Shown here: piece by piece, positions 16,925 through 25,075 of the stretch
Layout: the number at the start of each line of letters is the position of its first letter
How positions within the stretch are numbered: the stretch's first letter is position 1
Assembly: GCF_014199935.1 (NCBI RefSeq)
Contig: NZ_JACHOP010000022.1
Coordinates: 1 to 64,000, forward strand
From: Methylorubrum rhodinum
Lineage (GTDB): Bacteria > Pseudomonadota > Alphaproteobacteria > Rhizobiales > Beijerinckiaceae
DNA length: 64,000 nt
Direction of reading: 5' to 3'
The notes under the pieces: generated by a model
Told to the model about the DNA's origin: nothing
Databases searched by the model: none
Seen by the model: only the letters and a program-made list of their open reading frames with translations
Position numbers and translations under genes: made by a program

Positions 16925-18886
16925 ATGAGCGACGACCCGGTCACGGCGCGCCTGCTGCGGCGGGCGCTGCCGGTGGTGACGGCGCTCGCCTCGCTGCTCC
17001 TCGTCGTGACGCTGGCAGGCGCCCTCTATCTCGGGCGCGACATCCTCGTGCCGGTGGCGCTCGCCATCCTCCTCAGTTTCGTCCTGCTGCCCGCGGTGCG
17101 CGCCCTGCGGCGCCTGCGGGTGCCGCGGGCGGCGGCGGTGCTGGTCGTGGTGGTGCTGGCCTTCGGCATCCTCGCCGCCGTCGGCGGGCTGATCGCCCGC
17201 GAGGCGGCCCAGCTCGCCACCGACCTGCCGCGCTACTCGCTGACGCTCCGCGACAAGATCACGGCCTTGCGCGCCGCCACCGCCGAGCGGGGCGGCCTGT
17301 CCGACACCTTCTCCGGCTTCTTCGACATGGCCGAGGAGATCGGCAAGGAATTGCAGCCGCCCGCCTCCGAGACGGCGACCGAGGCCCGGCTCGGCACCGC
17401 CGAGCGGCCGATGCAGGTCGAGATCCACGCCCCCCGCTCCGGCGTGCTGAAGACGCTGGGCTCGGTGGCGGGCGGCGTGCTGCACCCGCTGGCCACGCTC
17501 GGCCTGATCCTGCTGTTCACGATCTTCATTCTCTTGCAGCGGGAAGACCTGCGGAACCGCGCGATCCGGCTGGCCGGCTCGAGCGACCTGCGCCGCACGA
17601 CGGCGGCGATCGACGACGCCACCGGGCGCCTCAGCCGGCTCTTCCTGGCGCAGCTCGCCCTCAACCTCGCCTTCGGCGTGGTGATTGGGCTGGGCCTGTG
17701 GGCGATCGGCGTGCCGAGCCCGATCCTGTTCGGCGTGATCGCCGGCATCGCGCGGTTCGTGCCCTATATCGGCGCGGTCATCAGCGCGGTGCTGCCGCTC
17801 GCCATCGCGGTTGCGGTCGATCCCGGCTGGTCGATGGCGATCCAGGTCGCGCTGCTGTTCGTGATCGTCGAGCCCGTCGCCGGCCACGTGGTCGAGCCGC
17901 TGCTCTACGGCCACTCCACCGGCATCTCGCCGATGGCGGTGATCCTGGCCGCCACGATCTGGACCTTCCTGTGGGGGCCGATCGGGCTCCTGCTCGCGAC
18001 CCCGCTCACCGTCTGCCTCGTGGTGCTCGGGCGCCATGTCGAGCGATTGTGGTTCCTCGACGTGATCCTCGGCGACCGGCCGGCGCTCGGGCCCGATGAG
18101 ATCTTCTACCAGCGCATGCTCGCGGGCGATCCGGCCGAGGCGATCGAGCAGGGCCGGCTGTTCCTCAAGGAGCGGGCGCTCGTGACCTATTACGACGAGG
18201 TCGTGCTCGCCGCCCTGCGGATGGCGCAAGGGGACGCCGCCCGCGGCAGCCTCGACCGCGAGCGCCAGGGGCAGGTGGGCGAAAGCGTGCGCACCGTGGT
18301 CGAGGCGCTCGGGCAGGTGCGGGCCCGCGGCCTGCCGCTGCTCGGACGGCGGCGGGCCCCGTCCCTCAGCCCCGAGGCGGAGGCCGCCTTCGCGGCCGTC
18401 GGGCCGGACCGGAGCGACGCCCGCATCGTCCTGCAGCCCGAGGACCTCGCGCCCGGCTGGCGCGGCGCCGCGCCGGTCCTGTGCGTGACGAGCGGCGGCG
18501 CCTTCGACGAGGCCGCCACCCTGATGCTCGCCCAGACGCTGACTCGCCACGGCCTGACCGCGCGGGTGGTGTCGCGGGACGAATTGCGCGACCTGCCGCC
18601 GGGGGAGCGGCCGGCGATGATCTGCTTCTCCTATCTCGACCCGATCAGCCTGTCGCAGATCCGCCTGACGCTCCGCCGCGCCCGGCTGGCCGTGCCGGGG
18701 GTGAGTGTGCTCGTCGCCTTCTGGCGCGAGCGCGACCCGGCCTCGCTCGGGCGCCTGCGCCGCCAGATCGCCGCCGACCGCCTCGTCACCTCGCTGGGCG
18801 ACGCGCTGGGCGCGGCCCTGGAGCAGGCGCGGGCGGCGCCGAAGTCGAGGGAATCCGGCGGGCAGGCGCTTCGGCGAGCCGGATGA
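16925..18886 (+). CDS. AI-2E-family transporter with long C-terminal extension
   Basis: A 653-residue integral membrane protein. Residues 1-380 show the AI-2E/PerM family plan: paired N-terminal helices (LASLLLVVTLAGALYLGRDIL, PVALAILLSFVLLPAVRAL), a soluble loop, then a C-terminal helix group with GVPSPILFGVIAGIARFVPYIGA and GISPMAVILAATIWTFLWGP. Residues about 385-653 form a cytosolic extension not needed for the family, ending with a Rossmann-like pattern (VLCVTSGGAFDEAATLML, PAMICFSYLDPISLSQIR, VSVLVAFW). Family members export small molecules or ions (Tqs/PerM). The substrate here is unknown. ATG 16925 gives a normal family N-terminus. Confidence 0.85.
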   Translation: MSDDPVTARLLRRALPVVTALASLLLVVTLAGALYLGRDILVPVALAILLSFVLLPAVRALRRLRVPRAAAVLVVVVLAFGILAAVGGLIAREAAQLATDLPRYSLTLRDKITALRAATAERGGLSDTFSGFFDMAEEIGKELQPPASETATEARLGTAERPMQVEIHAPRSGVLKTLGSVAGGVLHPLATLGLILLFTIFILLQREDLRNRAIRLAGSSDLRRTTAAIDDATGRLSRLFLAQLALNLAFGVVIGLGLWAIGVPSPILFGVIAGIARFVPYIGAVISAVLPLAIAVAVDPGWSMAIQVALLFVIVEPVAGHVVEPLLYGHSTGISPMAVILAATIWTFLWGPIGLLLATPLTVCLVVLGRHVERLWFLDVILGDRPALGPDEIFYQRMLAGDPAEAIEQGRLFLKERALVTYYDEVVLAALRMAQGDAARGSLDRERQGQVGESVRTVVEALGQVRARGLPLLGRRRAPSLSPEAEAAFAAVGPDRSDARIVLQPEDLAPGWRGAAPVLCVTSGGAFDEAATLMLAQTLTRHGLTARVVSRDELRDLPPGERPAMICFSYLDPISLSQIRLTLRRARLAVPGVSVLVAFWRERDPASLGRLRRQIAADRLVTSLGDALGAALEQARAAPKSRESGGQALRRAG

Positions 18887-18892
18887 GGCGTT

Positions 18893-19010
18893 CTCCTCCC
18901 CCTTGTGGGGAGGAGGGAGGAGGGAGGAGGTGGGGGTGGTGCCGGCTGAAGCTCGGCGGTGCCTTCTGCACCACCCCCACCCCGAACCCCTTCCCACAAG
19001 GGGGAGGGGA
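18893..19010. repeat. Double-arm palindromic element
   Basis: Outer arms (CTCCTCCCCCTTGTGGGGA near 18893 and its near-complement ending at 19010) enclose a perfect 13-bp pair, GTGGGGGTGGTGC at 18930-18942 and GCACCACCCCCAC at 18968-18980. It lies just after the AI-2E gene stop. The pattern looks like a dispersed repeat, and no second copy is in the window. Confidence 0.6.
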
Positions 19011-19085
19011 CACGCGTCGGCTGGACCGGTGCCCGGTGCGGGACTACTTCGGCACGGCTCGACCCCGCGGGAGGACACCCGGACC

Positions 19086-20057
19086 GTGACTTCCGACGAC
19101 ACGCCCGAGATCCTGCTGATCCGCCAGACCCGGCCGGACGTGGCCGAGCGGCTCAGCCAGCGCTTCCGCCTGCACCGGCTGGAGGAGGCGCCCGACCGCG
19201 ACGCCTTCCTGACCGAAGTCGGCCCGCGCATCCGCGGCCTCGCGGTCGGCGCGATGAGCCCGATCGATGCCGCCCTGTTCGGCCAGTTGCCGAATCTCGA
19301 GATCGTGTCGAGCTTCGGCGTCGGCTACGACACCATCGACGTGACTGAGGCCGCCCGCCGCGGTGTCTGCGTCACCCACACCCCCGACGTGCTCTCCGAC
19401 GAGGTGGCCGACCTCGCGCTGGGGCTGCTGCTCGCCACGGTGCGGCGCATCCCGCAAGCCGACCGCTACCTGCGCGAGGGCCGCTGGCGTCAGGGGAGCT
19501 TCCCGCTCACCGCGAGCCTGCGCGCGCGCAAGGCCGGCATCCTCGGCCTCGGGCGGATCGGCCGGGCCATCGCGACGCGGCTCGAAGCGTTCGGCGTGCG
19601 CGTCGCCTATCACGGCCGCAATCCGCAGGACGGGCCCTACGCCTATCACGACAGCCTGATCGGACTGGCGCGGGACAGCGACATCCTGATCGTGGCCGCC
19701 CCCGGCGGGCCGGAGACCAGGGGCATCGTCGATGCCGCGGTGCTGGAGGCGCTGGGAGCCGACGGCATCGTCATCAACATCGCCCGCGGCAGCGTGATCG
19801 ACGAGGCGGCGCTCACCGCAGCCCTGAGAGCCGGCACGATCCTCGGGGCCGGGCTCGACGTGTTCGAGAACGAGCCGCACGTGCCCGATGACTTGGCCGC
19901 CCTCGACAACACCGTGCTGCTGCCGCATGTCGGCTCCGGCTCCCACTACACGCGGGCGGCGATGGGCCGGCTCCTGACCGACAACCTGTTCGCGTGGTTC
20001 GAGGGCAGGGGGCCGCTGACCCCGGTCCCGGAGACGCCCGTCACGGGCGCGCGATGA
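19086..20057 (+). CDS. D-isomer-specific 2-hydroxyacid dehydrogenase
   Basis: A 323-residue NAD(P)-dependent enzyme of the glyoxylate/hydroxypyruvate reductase type. Seen: substrate-domain SSFGVGYDTIDV, cofactor fold with GLGRIGRAIA, Arg in INIARGSVIDEAAL, Glu in LDVFENEP, and the catalytic His in LLPHVGSGS. The residues after the second beta strand (YHGRNPQDG) include an Arg, which in relatives favours NADPH. In methylotrophs hydroxypyruvate reductase serves the serine cycle, but that gene is a different family member, so this may be a paralogue. GTG 19086 has GGAGG about 12 nt before it. It overlaps the following inhibitor gene by 4 nt. Confidence 0.9.
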   Translation: MTSDDTPEILLIRQTRPDVAERLSQRFRLHRLEEAPDRDAFLTEVGPRIRGLAVGAMSPIDAALFGQLPNLEIVSSFGVGYDTIDVTEAARRGVCVTHTPDVLSDEVADLALGLLLATVRRIPQADRYLREGRWRQGSFPLTASLRARKAGILGLGRIGRAIATRLEAFGVRVAYHGRNPQDGPYAYHDSLIGLARDSDILIVAAPGGPETRGIVDAAVLEALGADGIVINIARGSVIDEAALTAALRAGTILGAGLDVFENEPHVPDDLAALDNTVLLPHVGSGSHYTRAAMGRLLTDNLFAWFEGRGPLTPVPETPVTGAR

Positions 20058-20884
20058 GGTTCTTGTCCGTGCTGCCGCGCCTGCGCCCCGCCGCCCTCGC
20101 TCTCATGACGCTCCTGCCGCTGGCGGGTACGCCGGCCGCCGCGCAGGAGACGCCACCCCCGTCCCCGGAGGGCGCGATGCCCGCCACCTTGCCCGACACC
20201 CTGGCCGGGGCGGCGGGCACCTGGGATCTCGCCCTCGCGGGCGGGCAGCGGCGCTGCGTGCTGACGCTCTCGGCCGACAGCGGTCCGTCCGGCCGGATCG
20301 TGCGCTTCCCCGCGGGCTGTCGCCGGGCGCTGCCGGTGATGGCCGGCATCGCCGGCTGGCTCTACGGCGAGGACGGCCTCCGCCTCGTCGACACCAACGT
20401 CCGGCCGATCCTGACCTTCGCCCGCGAGCCCGACGGCCGCAGCCTCGGCGCCGCCAGCGGGAACGGCGAGCGCTACAGCCTCGTGCCGCTCCAGATCGCC
20501 GCCATGCGCCCGGCCGGCGAGACGCCGCCCGCGACCACGGCCTCGCCCGCCGCCGCCGAGCCGGCCGCGGCCCCCGCGCCGCCGGAGGGCCCGGCGCCCG
20601 GCCTCTACGCCCTCGACCGGGCCACGCAGAAGGACGTCTGCCGCCTCGAACTGGCACCGCCCGACGCGGCGGCCAAGGACCAGGCCGCCGTGCGCCTCCT
20701 GCCCGGCTGCCGCGACAGCGGCATCACCGTGTTCGATCCGACCACCTGGCGCTTCGCCGCCGGCCACCTGACCCTCAAGGCCCGCCGCGGCCACGCGGTG
20801 AACCTCGTTTCCGTCGGCGACGGCCGCTGGCGCCGCGACCCCGATGTCGGGGTGACGCTGGTGCTCAGGAAGGTCGAGCCGTAA
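20054..20884 (+). CDS. AprI/Inh-family metalloprotease inhibitor-like protein
   Basis: A 276-residue exported protein. It has a signal peptide (about residues 1-30, ending GTPAAAQ), then two domains of the Inh type, about 45-150 and 190-276, joined by an Ala/Pro-rich linker. Each domain has the family's Cys pair, in CVLTLS...PAGC and CRLELAP...LPGC, and the W or Y-L-A/LxL strand pattern. AprI-type proteins block secreted serralysins in the periplasm. A serralysin-type protease is encoded at 56319-58343 in this same window. The start overlaps the dehydrogenase stop (ATGA). A family C hairpin lies after the stop. Two Inh domains in one chain is unusual, as classic AprI has one. Confidence 0.75.
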   Translation: MRFLSVLPRLRPAALALMTLLPLAGTPAAAQETPPPSPEGAMPATLPDTLAGAAGTWDLALAGGQRRCVLTLSADSGPSGRIVRFPAGCRRALPVMAGIAGWLYGEDGLRLVDTNVRPILTFAREPDGRSLGAASGNGERYSLVPLQIAAMRPAGETPPATTASPAAAEPAAAPAPPEGPAPGLYALDRATQKDVCRLELAPPDAAAKDQAAVRLLPGCRDSGITVFDPTTWRFAAGHLTLKARRGHAVNLVSVGDGRWRRDPDVGVTLVLRKVEP

Positions 20885-20929
20885 GGCGGTTGGATCCAGG
20901 CTCGGTCGGTGCCGACGCTCTCGGTTCCC

Positions 20930-20976
20930 GTGCCGCATCGGCCCGAAAGCTGGTAGCCGCCTTTCGGGCCGATGCT
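20930..20976 (-). repeat. Family C REP-like hairpin, copy 1 (reverse orientation)
   Basis: A perfect 14-bp inverted repeat, CATCGGCCCGAAAG and CTTTCGGGCCGATG (20936-20974), with an 11-base loop, plus the conserved GTGCCG flank. It lies between two convergent stop codons and may help end both transcripts. Other copies are at 42315, 55440 and 55501. Confidence 0.75.
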
Positions 20977-21924
20977 CTATGCCGAGAGAAACCGGCCGAC
21001 GTGTTCGCAGAAGAACGCCGGCTCCTCCTCGGCCACGAAATGTCCGCTCCCCTCGGCAACGAGGCTCTCCAGCCGTGTCGCCCGCGGTCGCATCGCGGCG
21101 GCGAGACGGTCCCCGACGCTGTGGCGACCGCCGATCGTCAGCACGGGCATGTCGAGCCTGCGCTGGCCGAACGAGGCGGCGAGCGCGGCGTCGTCCGGCA
21201 GGGCGCGGTAGAGGTTGAAGCCGGCCGTCATGCCGCCGGGCGTCGCGTAGTGTCGCGCATATTCCGTGATCGCCGCCTCCGTCACCGCATCCGGGCGGTG
21301 CGACCACGCCCTGATCTGCGCACGGATGTAGTCGCGCTCGCGGCCGCGCGTGAGCATCTCGGGAAATCCGGGCGCCATGTGGAAGCCGTAGTGCCAGGCG
21401 CCTCCGCGCAGGGCGTCGCCGCTCTCGGTGCCGGGCACCGCGCAATCGACCATCACGAGCCGATCGACGCGCTCGGGATGCAGGTAGGCCAGGGCGAAGG
21501 CGACCTTGCCGCCCATGTCGTGGCCGACGACATGGGCCCGGCCACCGGCCGCCTCGACGATCAGCGCCGCGATGTCGGCGGCGAGCGTGCGCTTGTCGTA
21601 GCCCGCTGCGGTTCGCTCGGAGAGGCCGATACCACGAAGGTCCGGGGCGATGAGGGTGAAGGAGCCGGACAGCCGCTCCATCGTGTCGCGCCACGCGAAC
21701 CAGGTCTGCGGCCAGCCGTGCAACAGGACGACCGGCGGACCCTGGCCGAGCGTGACGGCGTGGAGCCGGATGCCGTTCGCCTCGATGAAGCGATGGCGAC
21801 CGCCCGGCGGCAGCGGCGCGGCGTCCGCTTCGCGGTCTGGAGCGATCTCGCCCAGCGCCCGCCTTCGCGGCAATAGGGAGCCGGCCATCGCGCCGAGCAG
21901 AAGGGTTCGACGTCCGAGATTCAC
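20977..21924 (-). CDS. Alpha/beta hydrolase, epoxide-hydrolase-like, exported
   Basis: A 315-residue hydrolase with a Tat-like N-terminus (MNLGRRTLLLGAMAG). The core shows LHGWPQTWFAW (oxyanion region as in epoxide hydrolases), APDLRGIGLS, the nucleophile Asp in VVGHDMGGKVAF, and the late His in GSGHFVAEEEP. An Asp nucleophile in GHDMGG favours epoxide hydrolase or haloalkane dehalogenase chemistry over esterase. It is divergent from a LysR gene at 22022. Codon use is slightly less GC-extreme than the neighbours, which is compatible with acquisition but weak. Confidence 0.82.
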   Translation of the reverse strand: MNLGRRTLLLGAMAGSLLPRRRALGEIAPDREADAAPLPPGGRHRFIEANGIRLHAVTLGQGPPVVLLHGWPQTWFAWRDTMERLSGSFTLIAPDLRGIGLSERTAAGYDKRTLAADIAALIVEAAGGRAHVVGHDMGGKVAFALAYLHPERVDRLVMVDCAVPGTESGDALRGGAWHYGFHMAPGFPEMLTRGRERDYIRAQIRAWSHRPDAVTEAAITEYARHYATPGGMTAGFNLYRALPDDAALAASFGQRRLDMPVLTIGGRHSVGDRLAAAMRPRATRLESLVAEGSGHFVAEEEPAFFCEHVGRFLSA

Positions 21925-22004
21925 GGGCCCGCTCCATCGGTTTCGACGGCGCGAGTTTGATGATTTGCGCGACCCCGACTATCGGTGGCGGGGGCATGGT
22001 TTCC

Positions 22005-22019
22005 ATAACCCGTGGTTAT
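22005..22019. promoter_or_regulatory. LysR-type operator next to the lysR start
   Basis: ATAACC-CGT-GGTTAT is a perfect 6-bp inverted repeat and contains the T-N11-A pattern of LysR boxes. It ends 2 bases before the ATG of the LysR gene at 22022 and 80 bases from the divergent hydrolase start. A regulator bound here would block its own gene. Target sharing with the hydrolase is inferred. Confidence 0.55.
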
Positions 22020-22021
22020 CG

Positions 22022-22924
22022 ATGAACGCCGTCTCCGCCCTGCGGGTCTTCGTCCGCGTCGTCGAGCGCGGCTCCATGACCGCGGCTGCCCGCGACCTCG
22101 GCATCTCGCAGCCCGCCGTCAGCAAGATCCTGCGCGACCTCGAAGGTCAGATGGGCGCGTGTCTCCTGCAGCGAAGCTCCCGCGCGATGCGGCTCAGCGA
22201 GCAGGGGCGCGCGCTCTACGAGACAACGAGCGGCGCGCTCTCGACCATCGACGCCGCCATCGAGGATGTCCGCGGCAGCGCCGGCTCGATCACGGGCGAT
22301 CTGCACATCCACGGCCCCGTCTGCGTCGGGGAGCGCCATCTGAGCCGGATCGTCTTCGACTTCCAGGGCCGTCACCCCGCGGTGAGGGTCTCCCTGACGC
22401 TCGAAGACCGCGCGGTCGATCTGATCGAGGCCAATATCGATCTCGCTCTGCGCGTCGGCCGCCCCGAGGCGCAGGACCTGATCGTCCGGCGCATCGGCAC
22501 GAGCCGGCGCCTGCTGGTCGCCTCGCCCGACTATCTCGCGCGGAACGGGACGCCTCGGAGCCGCCGCGACCTCGCGCGCCACGGGCTGATCGTCTCCACC
22601 ACGATCCTGTCCCGCCAGGGCACGATCACGCTCTGTCGCGGGCGGTCGACGACGGAGGTGCAGGCGCATCCCGTCCTCACGACCAACAACCCCCAGGTGC
22701 TCGTCGGCGCCCTCGAAGCCGGACGCGGCATCGGCACCGCGCAGCACCTGCTCGTGGCCGATCACCTGGCGTCGGGCCGCCTCGTCCGCGTCCTGCCCCA
22801 GGAGGAGGTCAGGGCGAGCGAGCTGTTCCTGACCTATCCCTCCACGAAGTTCATGAGGCCGGTCGTTCGGGCGTTCATCGACTTCATGGTCCCGGCGCTG
22901 CGGAGCGTCGAAGGAATCGTCTGA
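22022..22924 (+). CDS. LysR-family transcriptional regulator
   Basis: A 300-residue LysR regulator. The helix-turn-helix reads GSMTAAARDLGISQPAVSKILRDLEGQ. The effector domain starts near residue 90 (ITGDLHIHGPVCVGERHL) and has the usual VDLIEANIDLALRVG turn. It is divergently paired with the alpha/beta hydrolase at 20977-21924, the standard arrangement in which the regulator controls the neighbour. The palindrome at 22005-22019 is a likely binding site. It is closest in style to the CrgA-type subgroup. The inducer is unknown. Confidence 0.88.
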   Translation: MNAVSALRVFVRVVERGSMTAAARDLGISQPAVSKILRDLEGQMGACLLQRSSRAMRLSEQGRALYETTSGALSTIDAAIEDVRGSAGSITGDLHIHGPVCVGERHLSRIVFDFQGRHPAVRVSLTLEDRAVDLIEANIDLALRVGRPEAQDLIVRRIGTSRRLLVASPDYLARNGTPRSRRDLARHGLIVSTTILSRQGTITLCRGRSTTEVQAHPVLTTNNPQVLVGALEAGRGIGTAQHLLVADHLASGRLVRVLPQEEVRASELFLTYPSTKFMRPVVRAFIDFMVPALRSVEGIV

Positions 22925-22955
22925 TCGCGTGAGGCGTGCCGAACCGGCTCACCCG

Positions 22956-23708
22956 TCAAAACACCGCCCGCGCGGCGAGATGCGCCCCGAGCCCGAGCAG
23001 GCCGACATAGAAGATCTTGCGGAACACCGGCTCGCTGACCCGGCCGCGCACCCAGCCGCCGACGAACATGCCGCCGAGGGCCGGCAGCAGCGCCAGCAGC
23101 GAGACGCCCGCGATCTTCGGCCCCAGCACGCCGGTGCCGGTCAGCGCCACGGCGAGCGCGATGGTCGAGACGGTAAACGACAGGCCCAGCGCCTGGATCA
23201 GGTCGTCCTTGGTCAGCCCCAGCGCGCCGAGATAGGGCGCGGCCGGGAAGGAGGAGACGCCGGTCGCCGCCGTCACCACGCCGGTCGCCGCACCGATCAC
23301 GGGGGCGAGCCAGCGCTCGGCGGCGGGCGCCACGGTGAGGCGCAGGGCGGCAAGCCCGTAGGCCGCGTAGATCATCAGCGCGAGCCCCAGCGCGATGGTG
23401 GCCTCGCGCCCGTAGCGCCCGTGCAGCAGGGCGCCGGCCGCGAGCGTCGCCAGCGTGCTCGCGACCAGGAGCGGCCACAGCCTCTTGGCCAGCGCGCCGA
23501 AGCGCGGCCCCGCCACGAGCTGCCAGACATTGGTGACGAAGGCCGGCACCACGAGGATCGCCGCGGCCTCCGCCGGCGTCATGACGAGGCTGAGCAGCCC
23601 CACCGCGACGGGCGGCAGGCCGAGCCCGACCACGCCCTTGACGAAGCCGGCGAGCAGGAAGGCGAAGGCCGCGATGGCGAGCGCCGACGGATCGAGGGGG
23701 AAGGTCAT
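22956..23708 (-). CDS. Sulfite exporter TauE/SafE-family membrane protein
   Basis: A 250-residue protein with about eight hydrophobic segments in two repeated halves. The first reads AIAAFAFLLAGFVKGVVGLGLPPVAVGLL, typical of the family's N-terminal repeat. The second half contains VIGAATGVVTAATGVSSFPAAPYLGALGL, the matching signature. Family members carry sulfite, sulfoacetate or other organic anions across the membrane. The specificity cannot be read from sequence. The nearby LysR gene at 24168 is divergent and may control it. Confidence 0.85.
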   Translation of the reverse strand: MTFPLDPSALAIAAFAFLLAGFVKGVVGLGLPPVAVGLLSLVMTPAEAAAILVVPAFVTNVWQLVAGPRFGALAKRLWPLLVASTLATLAAGALLHGRYGREATIALGLALMIYAAYGLAALRLTVAPAAERWLAPVIGAATGVVTAATGVSSFPAAPYLGALGLTKDDLIQALGLSFTVSTIALAVALTGTGVLGPKIAGVSLLALLPALGGMFVGGWVRGRVSEPVFRKIFYVGLLGLGAHLAARAVF

Positions 23709-23838
23709 TTTTTTGCCAGTGGGTCGTCTTGCGTGTTCAAGCCGCGCGCCGGGCGGCGTGTGAGACCCGCGCCGTCATTGCGAGGCGAAGCCGGAGCGAA
23801 CACGCAATCGGCGGAGGCATCGGAGCCGCCAAAAAGAA

Positions 23839-24054
23839 TCAGTCGCCGAGGAGCAGGGCGTCTCGAAAGATCGTCTCCGGCTCGGGGCCGGAGGCAGCCA
23901 TCGGGCGCTCGACGATGCGGGTCGGGGCCGCGCAGCTTCGCCCGGCGTCCGAGCGCGTCGCGAACGCCACCAGGGCGAGGAGCGCCGCGAGGACGATCGC
24001 GGTGCTCTCCAGAAGCATCCGTCCGGAGACGAGGGTGGGTGCCTGCCGTGCCAT
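23839..24054 (-). CDS. Small single-helix membrane hypothetical protein
   Basis: A 71-residue frame with one hydrophobic segment, STAIVLAALLALVAFAT, near residues 17-34, and a short polar tail. It is not recognised. It sits between the TauE-like gene and a LysR gene. The ribosome-binding region is poor, so the start, or the gene itself, may be wrong. The 130 bases between it and the TauE gene hold no clear feature. Confidence 0.4.
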   Translation of the reverse strand: MARQAPTLVSGRMLLESTAIVLAALLALVAFATRSDAGRSCAAPTRIVERPMAASGPEPETIFRDALLLGD

Positions 24055-24108
24055 GGGCCGAGCTTCGGCGGGACGGGCGCGGGGGACAATGCGGAACTCG
24101 CCTCATCC

Positions 24109-24131
24109 AGCCTTCGGCTGGGCCGAAGGCT
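24109..24131. repeat. Hairpin before the third lysR gene
   Basis: AGCCTTCGGC-TGG-GCCGAAGGCT is a perfect 10-bp stem with a 3-base loop. It lies 36 bases upstream of the LysR start at 24168. A second palindrome, GACCATGGTC at 24156-24165, touches the start region. Either could be an operator or an attenuator. No T-run follows. Confidence 0.4.
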
Positions 24132-24167
24132 CTTGTCCTCGCGCCGTCATGAGCCGACCATGGTCCG

Positions 24168-25067
24168 ATGCGCTTCGATCTCACCGATCTCCGCCTGTTC
24201 CTGCACGTGGTCGAGGCCGAGAGCATCACCCACGGCGCCGAGCGGGCCGGCCTCGCGCTGGCCTCGGCGAGCGAGCGCATCCGCGGGATGGAACTCGACG
24301 GCGGCGTGCCGCTCTTGGAGCGCCTGCCCCGTGGGGTGCGCCCGACGCCGGCGGGGCTCGCGGTGGCGCACCATGCCCGCACGGTGCTGGCGCAGCTCGA
24401 ACAGATGCGCGGCGAACTCGGGCAATATGCCCGCGGCCTGCGCGGCCATGTCCGGCTGCTCTCGGTGACGGCGGCCGTCGCGGCCTTCCTGCCGGAGGCC
24501 TTGTCCGGTTTCCTCGCGGCGCATCCGAGCGTCGACATCGATCTGGAGGAGCGCACCAGCCGCGAGACCGTCGATGCGGTGGCCGGGGGGCTGGCCGATC
24601 TCGGAATCGTCGCCGACACCACCGAACTCGCCGATCTGGAGACGCGGCCCCTGCGGCCCGACCGGCTCGTCCTCGTGGTGGCCGAGGGCCATCCCCTGGC
24701 GGCGCGGGAGGCGGTTGCCCTGCGGGACGTGCTGGACGAGCCGTTCGTGGGCCTCAGCCACGGCCGCTCGCTGCAGGCCTACCTCGCCGGCCACGCGGCG
24801 CGGGCCGGGCGTCCGTTCAAGCTGCGGGTGCGGCTCGGCGGGCTCGACGCGGTCTGCCGCATGGCCGCCCGCGGGGTCGGCATCGCCATCGTCCCGGAGG
24901 CGGCGGCGTTCCGCTCGGGCGAGGCGGCGGGCATCCGGATCGTGCCGCTCGCCGACCCCTGGGCCTCGCGCCGGCTCGTGCTCGCCGCCCGCAGTTTTTC
25001 CGCCCTGCCGGCGCATGCGCGCCAGCTCGTGGATCACCTGCTCGCGGAGGGCGGCGCGACCGGGTGA
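24168..25067 (+). CDS. LysR-family transcriptional regulator
   Basis: A 299-residue LysR protein. The helix-turn-helix is ESITHGAERAGLALASASERIRGMELDGG, and the effector domain runs from about residue 92 (GHVRLLSVTAAVAAFLPEAL) with LADLGIVADTTELADL in its middle. It resembles regulators commonly found beside sulfite/anion exporters, and its closest transporter neighbour here is the TauE/SafE gene. The ATG at 24168 is adjacent to the palindrome GACCATGGTC. It converges on the TetR gene, with 8 bases between stops. Confidence 0.87.
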   Translation: MRFDLTDLRLFLHVVEAESITHGAERAGLALASASERIRGMELDGGVPLLERLPRGVRPTPAGLAVAHHARTVLAQLEQMRGELGQYARGLRGHVRLLSVTAAVAAFLPEALSGFLAAHPSVDIDLEERTSRETVDAVAGGLADLGIVADTTELADLETRPLRPDRLVLVVAEGHPLAAREAVALRDVLDEPFVGLSHGRSLQAYLAGHAARAGRPFKLRVRLGGLDAVCRMAARGVGIAIVPEAAAFRSGEAAGIRIVPLADPWASRRLVLAARSFSALPAHARQLVDHLLAEGGATG

Positions 25068-25075
25068 CGCCTCCG

